The position numbers and the translations under genes are program-made. The notes below the pieces were generated by a model. The model worked only from the letters and a program-made list of their open reading frames with translations, did no database searches and was not told the origin of the DNA. Shown here one piece after another: positions 50,594-56,656 of a stretch of DNA of 56,656 bases; within the stretch, counting starts at the first letter, position 1; each line of letters begins with the position of its first letter. The stretch is taken from positions 1-56,656 of the forward strand of contig CAYYJQ010000012.1 in the NCBI GenBank assembly GCA_964472295.1, read 5' to 3'. Origin of the DNA: JAJRZX01 sp964472295 (lineage in GTDB: Bacteria; Desulfobacterota; GWC2-55-46; JADFVP01).

Positions 50594-51865
50594 TTACTCG
50601 TCCTTATCATGAACCCTCACAATGTCCGCCCCAAGGGCGGCGAGTTTTTTTTCAAGTCCGTCATACCCCCTGTCAAGGTGGTAAATCCTTGATACTTCCG
50701 TGCGTCCCGCGGCCACAAGCCCGGCAAGGACAAGAGATGCGCTCGCGCGTAGATCCGTTGCCATGAGGGGCGCGCCGCTGAGCTGTGAGACTCCCCTGAT
50801 GATGGCGCTCCTTCCGTCAATGGATATATCGGCGCCCATGCGGCGTAGTTCCCCGACGTGCATGAACCTGTTCTCAAAGACGGTCTCGCGTATTACACTG
50901 AGCCCTCGGGCCATGGTCATCATGGCCATGAACTGGGCCTGCATGTCCGTTGGAAAGCCTGGGTATGGCAAGGTCTTCACGTCAACGCTCTTTATGGGCC
51001 ACTTTCCAAGGACGCGCACCCCTGAGTCTTCCTCTTCAATAGACGCGCCCGCCTCACGGAGTTTTACCACAAGGGCATCGAGATAGTCCAGCGGACAGTT
51101 CTTTATGAGGACATTTCCCTGTGTCATGGCCGCCCCTACCATAAATGTCCCGGCCTCTATTCTGTCTGGTATTACCTCTATTACGGCCGGGTGGAGTTCA
51201 TCAACGCCCTCGATGACAATACGCTCCGTGCCGACGCCCGTGAGCCTGGCGCCCATTTTATTCAGGGCCCCGGCAAGGAAGACGACTTCAGGCTCGAGGG
51301 CCGCGTTCTCGATAATTGTCTCGCCGCGGGCATAGACAGCGGCAAGCATGAGGTTCTCCGTCCCAGTGACAGAGGGGAGTTCAAGGTATATCCTCTCGCC
51401 ATGGAGCCCCTCCGGCGCCTCGGCCTTGATGTATCCATGCTCGATTTCAACGGTGGCGCCCATGCGCCTTAAGCCCTCGATGTGCAGGTTCACGGGACGG
51501 GCCCCAATAGCGCAGCCACCGGGAAGAGAGACCTTTGCGCGGCGGAACTTCCCGAGGAGAGGTCCAAGGACGAGTATGGAGGCCCGCATGGTCTTTACCA
51601 TCTCATAGGGGGCCTCGGGGTCCTGTACCGCGGCGGTGCCTATGCCAAGAACTCCCCCCTCTTCGTCAAAGTCCACGCTTGCCCCTGTGTGGCGAAGGAG
51701 GCCGGCAAAGGTGCGGATGTCCCGGAGCGCCGGGACGTTTGTAATGGTGAGTTTTTTGTCGACAAGGAGGCCGCCGGCCATAAGGGGGAGCACGGCGTTC
51801 TTGGCGCCGGAAGTAGAGACCTCGCCGATGAGACGATTGCCGCCTGTAATTACGAGTCTATCCAT
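50594..51865 (-). CDS. murA: UDP-N-acetylglucosamine 1-carboxyvinyltransferase
   Basis: 423 residues. First committed step of peptidoglycan synthesis. LVITGGNRLIGEVSTSGAKNA, KTMRASILVLGPLLGKF, PGGCAIGARPVNLHIEGL with Cys118, the fosfomycin-reactive residue (so sensitive type), and LPYPGFPTDMQAQFMA, ENRFMHVGEL, DLRASASLVLAGL follow. It heads the his operon on the minus strand; hisG starts near its stop. Confidence 0.96.
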   Translation of the reverse strand: MDRLVITGGNRLIGEVSTSGAKNAVLPLMAGGLLVDKKLTITNVPALRDIRTFAGLLRHTGASVDFDEEGGVLGIGTAAVQDPEAPYEMVKTMRASILVLGPLLGKFRRAKVSLPGGCAIGARPVNLHIEGLRRMGATVEIEHGYIKAEAPEGLHGERIYLELPSVTGTENLMLAAVYARGETIIENAALEPEVVFLAGALNKMGARLTGVGTERIVIEGVDELHPAVIEVIPDRIEAGTFMVGAAMTQGNVLIKNCPLDYLDALVVKLREAGASIEEEDSGVRVLGKWPIKSVDVKTLPYPGFPTDMQAQFMAMMTMARGLSVIRETVFENRFMHVGELRRMGADISIDGRSAIIRGVSQLSGAPLMATDLRASASLVLAGLVAAGRTEVSRIYHLDRGYDGLEKKLAALGADIVRVHDKDE

Positions 51866-52485
51866 TTTTTCAATATGCGGGCCGCATGGGGCCTCAGGGC
51901 GCTTATTGATTTTCCTTGACGCGCTTTCTTTCCTGCAAAGCGTGCCTATTATGCATTAAGTCCAAAAAGTCCAGAGGAAGACCGCCGCCCAGTCTTCTTG
52001 GTGGACAGTGCCCACCCTACCACTGCTATTTGTTGGGTTTCGCTGAGGCTCCACCCAACCTACGAAAGTAAACTTCCCACTCCCTTCGACAGGCTCAGGG
52101 CGAACGCCTGAAAAGCCTATAATATTGATAAAACCGTTCACCCTGAGCCTGTCGAAGGGTGGAGGGTTGTAAGGAACCTCTCCTTAATTTGCCCATGAAT
52201 TAAGGAGAGGCGCCTCCGTGCGCCGCTGTAAATCTGGTGGAAGAATCTTTTTTTGGTGGGCAGCGCCACCATACTCTATTTGTTGGGTTTCGCTCCGCTC
52301 TACCCAACCTACGAAAGTAAACTTTTCACCTTCTTCTCATTGGTTTTCTTTGTCTTACTTTCTTTTTTCTAAAAGAAAGTAAGGAAATCTTTTTCTTTTT
52401 GGTGGGCGCAGCCCACCCTACTTCTTTCTCTTTTTGGCGGGCGAAGCCCGCCAAGACACCTTTCTTTCTTACCCTACCTTCTTTC
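51866..52485. repeat. Large intergenic repeat cluster between prfA and murA
   Basis: 620 bases without a gene. In order: GGTGGAC-AGT-GCCCACC (52000-52016), GTTGGGT...ACCCAAC (52030-52060), a 19-bp perfect inverted repeat (52082-52100/52141-52159), a 13-bp perfect palindrome pair (52177-52189/52198-52210), GGTGGGC half hairpin (52255-52270), a second GTTGGGT hairpin (52280-52312), inverted GGTTTTCTTTG box and AT palindrome (52342-52380), and two GGYGGGC hairpins (52401-52417, 52436-52452). About 50 bases at 52029-52077 are repeated at 52279-52328. Confidence 0.88.
52082..52159. repeat. Perfect 19-bp inverted repeat with 40-base spacer
   Basis: Left arm 52082-52100 begins CCCTTCGACAGG, right arm 52141-52159 ends CCTGTCGAAGGG; the arms are exact reverse complements. 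Elements with CCCTTCGACAGGCTCAGGG-type arms are known in many unrelated bacterial genomes as dispersed intergenic repeats. The spacer is AT-rich and codes for nothing. Confidence 0.85.
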
Positions 52486-53568
52486 TCAGGCCGTGGTCTT
52501 TTCGTCGCCTTTTAGGGCCAGTGTCTGGTAGTGTGCGTTAAGTGCGTCCATGAGTTCCGTAAGGTCGCCGTCCATGATGTCCGATAGTCTATAGAGTGTA
52601 AGGCCTATTCTATGGTCTGTGACGCGGTTTTGCGGGAAGTTATAGGTTCGTATCTTCTCGCTTCTATCTCCTGTGCCAACCTGCGATTTCCGCTCAAGGG
52701 CTATCTTCCTGTTATGTTCCTCAGTCTCCTTGTCAAGGATTCTCGCAAGGAGTATCTTCATGGCCTTCTGGCGGTTCTTGTGCTGACTTTTTTCGTCCTG
52801 GCAGACGACTACTGTGTTTGTAGGCAGATGGGTTATGCGCACAGCGGTCTCCACCTTGTTCACGTTCTGTCCGCCGTGGCCCCCGGCGCGGAAGGTATCC
52901 ACGCGAAGGTCATCGGACTTTATGTCCACCTCCACTTCCTCGGCCTCTGGCAGGACTGCTACTGTGACGGTAGAGGTATGACGGCGGCCCTGGGCCTCAG
53001 TTTCTGGCACGCGCTGGACCCTGTGGACACCGGACTCGTACTTGAGGCGGGAGTAGGCCCCCCTGCCCTCGACAATGGCTATGACCTCCTTGAGACCATT
53101 CAGGCCCGTTGGGCTTGAAGAGAGGACATCCACCTTCCAGCCCACGCGCTCGGCGTAGCGCGAATACATCCTGAACATATCGGCAACAAATATGGCCGAC
53201 TCGTCCCCTCCGGCGCCTGCCCTGATCTCGAGTATGACGTTTTTCTCGTCATTTGGGTCCACGGGCAGGAGCATGACCCTTATGGAGCGTATGAGGCCGT
53301 CCCTCTCCTCTTCAAGGGCAGGGAGTTCCTCGCGCGCCAGTTCCGAAAGGTCAACGTCCTTTCCCGTGAGGGCGCTGTTATACTCCTCTATCTCGCTGTC
53401 CACGGCCCGGAGTTTCCTGTAGGCCTCGACAAGATCCGTAAGGTGGGAGTGTTCAGTGGCGTACTTCTGGTAGAGTTCGCGGTTTGAGACCACCTCTTGA
53501 GAGGCGAGGAGCCCAGCGAGTTCGTCGTATCTCTTTGCTATTTCTTCAAGGCGTTTTCTGAATATCAT
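52486..53568 (-). CDS. prfA: Peptide chain release factor 1
   Basis: 360 residues from ATG 53568 (MIFRKRLEEIAKRYDEL); 13 codons upstream are not conserved. GAGGDESAIFVADMFRMY, RVPETEAQGRRHTS with the PxT-type stop-codon tripeptide of RF1 (so UAG/UAA, not UGA), and GGHGGQNVNKVETAVRITHLPT with the universal GGQ. Because RF1 does not read UGA, it does not compete with Sec insertion at the rhodanese TGA; RF2 would. Confidence 0.96.
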   Translation of the reverse strand: MIFRKRLEEIAKRYDELAGLLASQEVVSNRELYQKYATEHSHLTDLVEAYRKLRAVDSEIEEYNSALTGKDVDLSELAREELPALEEERDGLIRSIRVMLLPVDPNDEKNVILEIRAGAGGDESAIFVADMFRMYSRYAERVGWKVDVLSSSPTGLNGLKEVIAIVEGRGAYSRLKYESGVHRVQRVPETEAQGRRHTSTVTVAVLPEAEEVEVDIKSDDLRVDTFRAGGHGGQNVNKVETAVRITHLPTNTVVVCQDEKSQHKNRQKAMKILLARILDKETEEHNRKIALERKSQVGTGDRSEKIRTYNFPQNRVTDHRIGLTLYRLSDIMDGDLTELMDALNAHYQTLALKGDEKTTA

Positions 53569-53851
53569 AAACCTGGTAATTCCGTAAGGGTAACAACGCG
53601 GCCACAAAAAACAATGGACCCTGAACCAGTAATGGCAAGAAAGGCCGGGCCTCTCCCGTCACACATTAAAGTAACCGGCCAATAGGACAATCCCCCTGAG
53701 ACAAAAAAACCCCGCTATGCGAGGCGCATGCCATTGGAAGAGCCGAAGAGAGAGCGCCCCGGCAGGGGGAGATTAAGGGACGAATACGCGTAGCCACCCA
53801 ACATCTCTCGAGCCTTGTGACGAATATGCCTTAGACAAGGACCCTGCTCAT
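53569..53851. other. Spacer between thyX and prfA
   Basis: 283 bases without a gene and without copies of the main repeat families. An ACCGGCC-rich stretch near 53671 and short hairpin-like parts near 53710-53740. Nothing definite; prfA is expected to be in the same direction as thyX and rpmE. Confidence 0.5.
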
Positions 53852-54538
53852 TCAGAGGCCCCTGAACTTTGCCCTTATCTCAGCGGGCCTCGCGCAGGTC
53901 ATCTCTCCCTCGCTGCATGGGCCGATTACACAGGCCGGCCCCGAGTCGCGGAAGATGAAAGGGGACTTCTCCTTTGCAAGCACGAGCATGGCCGTGGCCA
54001 TCTCCCTTATCTCCCACTGCGCCCTCTCGCAACAGCGGAGCCTGAAGAAATGAAGTAACTCGCGGGCGTTCATGGTAAGTATAATCCTCGTGCAAGCGGC
54101 GTTTGGAAGGACAAAACGCGCGTCCTCTGCAGGCACGCCAGAGTCAACGAGGTCTTTATACAGGTTGAAGGCGCCGTCAATGGCAGAGGTAAAGCGCCGA
54201 CGTTTTTCACTGTCACTGCCAATGCTCTCTGGGACCACGTATTCCGGGGCGCTGAACTTCACGTAACGCTGGCTCTGCTGTGAGTACGAAGCAAGGCGGT
54301 GACGCACGAGCTGATGAGAAGTGACACGTGAAATGCCGTCCACGCCAAAGGTAAAGGAGGCGTGCTCCAGGACAGAAAGATGCCCCATCTTGAGGATCCT
54401 GCCAAGAAACTTCTCAAGGGCCAGGCCCTTTACCTTTTCTTCCAGTTCCCCTATGGTGGAGTCTGAGTAACAGAGCCGGGCCGCCAGGGCAACCGTTCTC
54501 TCCGGTTCAGGCGTGAAGGCAAGGAGGGTCACTTTCAA
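53852..54538 (-). CDS. thyX: Flavin-dependent thymidylate synthase
   Basis: 228 residues. The ThyX motif RHRxxSxxxxSxR is exact (RHRLASYSQQSQR), with KMGHLSVLEHASFTFGVDGISR before it and TRIILTMNARELLHFFRLRCCERAQWEI after it. It methylates dUMP with methylene-tetrahydrofolate and FADH2, releasing tetrahydrofolate, so DHFR is not strictly needed for this step. Lies between rpmE and prfA, an unusual insertion in that order. Confidence 0.97.
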   Translation of the reverse strand: MKVTLLAFTPEPERTVALAARLCYSDSTIGELEEKVKGLALEKFLGRILKMGHLSVLEHASFTFGVDGISRVTSHQLVRHRLASYSQQSQRYVKFSAPEYVVPESIGSDSEKRRRFTSAIDGAFNLYKDLVDSGVPAEDARFVLPNAACTRIILTMNARELLHFFRLRCCERAQWEIREMATAMLVLAKEKSPFIFRDSGPACVIGPCSEGEMTCARPAEIRAKFRGL

Positions 54539-54554
54539 TGAGAGAGTCCTCCCC

Positions 54555-54761
54555 TTAAGCGCCCTTTTTCCTGTATCTCCTCATGAACTTCTCAACCTTA
54601 CCGGCAGTATCCACGAGCTTCTGCGTGCCCGTGTAAAAGGGATGGCAGGAAGAACATATCTCCACGGAAATATTCTTCCGTGTCGAACGCGTCTTTATAG
54701 TGTTGCCGCATACGCAGTGGACATCCGTCAACTCATAAGCGGGGTGAATGCCATCTTTCAT
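54555..54761 (-). CDS. rpmE: Large ribosomal subunit protein bL31 (zinc-binding form)
   Basis: 68 residues. MKDGIHPAYELTDVHCVCGNTIKTRST and EICSSCHPFYTGTQKLVDTAGKVEKF hold Cys16, Cys18, Cys36 and Cys39, the C+ form that binds zinc. Co-directional with thyX 16 bases downstream. Usually next to rho or prfA. Confidence 0.95.
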   Translation of the reverse strand: MKDGIHPAYELTDVHCVCGNTIKTRSTRKNISVEICSSCHPFYTGTQKLVDTAGKVEKFMRRYRKKGA

Positions 54762-55150
54762 CTTGAACTCCTCCAGTTAAAAAGATAATAACCCCTCCAC
54801 TTTCTTTTGGAAAAAAGAAAGTTTTTCAATAGGGCTGCGTTGTCCCTTCGCCTCAACCAGCGCAAGGGGCTATAAAAACGTCCTCCCATGAAGAGGGCAA
54901 TTCAAAGAAAACCAATTGGGACAAACCGCCTGCCCCTTTAAATGCCCCCAAGGCCTCGGAAAACACGGAAAACAGGCGCAGGGGATAAAGAAAAGCCGCC
55001 TTTACGGAACGTTTAACGTCTAATATTAACAGGATTTACCTTTGGCATCAAGATTTTTTTAAGTTTCACGCCGATAACTATCCCTTAAAGTGGTTGATTT
55101 TTATAATCCAATAAGTTATAAGTCAATATTAAACTCATAACAATCCGGCT
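54762..55150. repeat. Intergenic repeat region before the GGDEF gene
   Basis: 389 bases, no gene. AT palindrome at 54799-54822, TCAAAGAAAACC box at about 54901-54912 followed by AATTGGG, in forward orientation but 80 bases apart, so a degenerate composite unit. The 3' part (55070-55150) is AT-rich with a TATAAT at about 55099, a possible -10 of the next gene; no -35 was identified. Confidence 0.7.
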
Positions 55151-56203
55151 ATGCCAATGAAAAGAGAAAAAGACGGGGAAAAGCCCGAAGACAGCCGCAG
55201 GATCAGCCAGCTCCAGACCTTTAGCGAGATTGGCAAGGCCGTTACTTCGTCGCTCGACCAGGAGGCTATTCTCAAGATAGTGATGGAGAAGATACGGCGT
55301 CTCCTGCACCCAGGCAACTGGTCCCTGCTCCTTGCCGATGAGGAAACCGGCGACTTGAAGTTCGAGATAGCCGTGGGCCGGGGTTCAACGAAACTCAAAG
55401 GCATGACCATAAAGTCCGGCGAGGGAGTGGCCGGATGGGTGGCAAGAGAAAAAAAACCTCTCCTTGTTAACGACGTGAGCAATGACCCAAGATTCAGCAA
55501 ACGCGTGGACACCATTACGCGCTACAAGACCCGCTCAATCATATGCGTGCCCCTTCTCGCAAAGGACAAATGCCTCGGGGTCATAGAACTCATCAACAGG
55601 CCAAAGACAAAGAAATTTACCGAAGAAGACCTCCTTCTTCTTACTGCCCTTGCCGGATACAGCGCCATTGCTATTGAAAACGCCAATTATTTCACACAGA
55701 TACATGAACTCACCATTACAGATGACCTGACGGGACTCTATAACTCAAGACATTTGCACGCGCGCCTTGACGACGAAATAGAGAGGGCTCGAAGATTCAA
55801 GTACTCGCTCTCAATGATCTTCATTGACCTTGACTACTTCAAGAACGTTAATGATGAGTATGGACATATGTACGGGAGCAAGGTACTCAAGGAGGCGGCC
55901 ATGCTCCTGCAGGGCAGCATAAGGGCCATTGACATGGCCTTCAGGTACGGGGGAGATGAGTTTATCATACTCATGCCCAAGACAGAAAAAAAGAACGCCA
56001 GGCTGGTGGCTAAAAAACTCAGGGACGCCGTGAGGAAGTACGTTTTTCTCGAAGAAGACGGCCTTAACCACAGACTGACGGCAAGTTTCGGCGTGGCCGC
56101 GTACCCGAAAGACGCAAAGGACAAGATGACCCTTCTGCACATGGCGGACAACGCCATGTACAAAGTAAAGAACAAGAAACGCGATGGTGTTGCCGTGGCA
56201 TGA
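55151..56203 (+). CDS. GAF-GGDEF diguanylate cyclase
   Basis: 350 residues. Coiled start, GAF domain about 25-165 (SQLQTFSEIGKAVTSSLD, GEGVAGWVAREKKPLLVNDV, ICVPLLAKDKCLGVIELIN), linker ITDDLTGLYNSRHLHARL, and GGDEF at about 185-345 with YGGDEF intact. RAID lies five residues before GGDEF, the RxxD inhibitory I-site, so product feedback is expected. Makes c-di-GMP in response to a ligand or redox cue of the GAF domain. No clear ribosome site. The degenerate PilZ and HD-GYP proteins are elsewhere in the window. Confidence 0.93.
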   Translation: MPMKREKDGEKPEDSRRISQLQTFSEIGKAVTSSLDQEAILKIVMEKIRRLLHPGNWSLLLADEETGDLKFEIAVGRGSTKLKGMTIKSGEGVAGWVAREKKPLLVNDVSNDPRFSKRVDTITRYKTRSIICVPLLAKDKCLGVIELINRPKTKKFTEEDLLLLTALAGYSAIAIENANYFTQIHELTITDDLTGLYNSRHLHARLDDEIERARRFKYSLSMIFIDLDYFKNVNDEYGHMYGSKVLKEAAMLLQGSIRAIDMAFRYGGDEFIILMPKTEKKNARLVAKKLRDAVRKYVFLEEDGLNHRLTASFGVAAYPKDAKDKMTLLHMADNAMYKVKNKKRDGVAVA

Positions 56204-56244
56204 CCCCTGAGGGGGCCTAAAACAATGGAACAAAAGGAGGAAAG

Positions 56245-56589
56245 ATGTCGAAGTACTTACTGATTATTGTAGCGGCGGGGCTAATCGGCTGTACAGGGGT
56301 AATGAAGACAACGGAAGGCACGAGATTCACCCATGAAGAGGTCCAGAAGCTAAAGACCGGCACGAGCACACAGGAAGACGTCGTAGCCCTTCTCGGCCAA
56401 CCAGACGATAAGAAAGACGAAGACGGCATGGTCAAGTATATCTACACCTACAGGATAAACAGGAGGCCCACCTACCTTGGAGGCGTCATAAAGAGTGGAA
56501 GCACAAAGACCACTACAAGGAAGTTGGAGGTCCTCATAAAGGACGGCACCGTGTACTCCTACAAGTTCAGGGAAGAGGCCGAGCAGTAG
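56245..56589 (+). CDS. SmpA/OmlA (BamE)-like lipoprotein
   Basis: 114 residues with a strong AAAGGAGGAAAG ribosome site. Signal peptide MSKYLLIIVAAGLIGC with lipobox LIGC (Cys16), then HEEVQKLKTGTSTQEDVVALLGQPDDKK, the SmpA/OmlA helix pair, and a beta part YIYTYRINRRPTYLGG. Members include BamE of the outer-membrane insertion complex; here only family level can be stated. The C-terminus ends in EEAEQ. Confidence 0.85.
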   Translation: MSKYLLIIVAAGLIGCTGVMKTTEGTRFTHEEVQKLKTGTSTQEDVVALLGQPDDKKDEDGMVKYIYTYRINRRPTYLGGVIKSGSTKTTTRKLEVLIKDGTVYSYKFREEAEQ

Positions 56590-56610
56590 GACAAATCTTC
56601 TTAATCGGGT

Positions 56611-56656
56611 AGGAGGCGGGGTTGCCCCCGCCGTCCTCCCACACCACCGTACGTAC
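56611..56656. repeat. Strong GC hairpin and CCACACCACCGTACGTAC cut by the right edge
   Basis: AGGA-GGCGGGG, loop TTGC, CCCCGCC-G-TCCT forms an 11-pair stem with one bulge at about 56611-56637. It is followed by CCCACACCACCGTACGTAC to the last base. From memory, such a hairpin followed by CCACACCACCGTACG-type sequence recurs in RNAs linked to group II introns; that is not proven here, as the rest is missing. Confidence 0.45.

Overview
The window looks like a chromosomal contig from a Gram-negative bacterium, most likely a deltaproteobacterium in the old broad sense (Desulfobacterota, Myxococcota or a near relative). This is inferred from gene content and order; there is no rRNA in the window to settle it. 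Pointers are a Gram-negative envelope (heptose adenylyltransferase, Tat, AlgH, BamE/SmpA-like and other lipoproteins), the order rpmE-thyX-prfA-murA-hisGDBHAF and carD-ispD-ispF-gltX-cysS, the short form of HisG, ThyX as thymidylate synthase, several HDOD/HD-GYP/PilZ/GGDEF proteins, a sigma54-type promoter in front of glnB-glnA, and a probable selenoprotein. No tRNA, rRNA, CRISPR array, prophage or intact transposase was seen.

Layout. 1-1.4 kb: an AT-rich restriction-modification pair, with a MutH/Sau3AI-like nuclease running off the left edge and a DpnA-like adenine methylase. 1.4-4.5 kb: aroC; a periplasmic rhodanese whose reading frame crosses an in-frame TGA at the active site, followed by a good bacterial SECIS-like hairpin (probable selenocysteine); a divergent tusA-like gene; and udp. 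4.8-8.1 kb: an HDOD signalling protein, rpe, a TlpA-like lipoprotein, trxA and a small unknown protein. 8.3-16.2 kb: a long TPR protein and lipoprotein, carD, then ispD-ispF-gltX-cysS (isoprenoid precursors and two tRNA synthetases). 16.3-21.7 kb: PilZ protein, nitroreductase, ftsY, hldE-type adenylyltransferase, comF, a lysine-rich histone H1-like protein, tatC-tatA/B. 21.8-28.5 kb: universal stress protein, a polysaccharide deacetylase with an altered metal motif, and an aldo/keto reductase-rhomboid-nicotinate phosphoribosyltransferase run, then a membrane glycosyltransferase. 28.5-33.3 kb: cytochrome b561-like protein with a two-component system, and a divergent folate operon (pteridine reductase-folB-folK-unknown). 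33.5-39.2 kb: ammonia assimilation (gdhA, glnA, glnB), interrupted by algH and a degenerate HD-GYP protein. 39.3-45.2 kb: priA, dnaB, rplI-rpsR-rpsF. 45.4-51.9 kb: hisF-hisA-hisH-hisB-hisD-hisG and murA, all on the minus strand. 52.5-54.8 kb: prfA, thyX, rpmE. 55.1 kb to the end: a GAF-GGDEF diguanylate cyclase, a BamE/SmpA-like lipoprotein, and a strong hairpin cut by the right edge.

The intergenic DNA is unusual. At least five small repeat families recur between housekeeping genes: an AT-only 22-24 bp palindrome (ten copies) often coupled to a CAAAGAAAACC box and a GC-rich hairpin; GGYGGGC-nnn-GCCCRCC hairpins; GTTGGGT...ACCCAAC hairpins; GGAACCTCTGAA elements; and a 19-bp perfect inverted repeat. 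Several open frames read into these repeats and so appear to have false N-terminal extensions (aroC, ispF, the glycosyltransferase, priA). I trimmed those starts.
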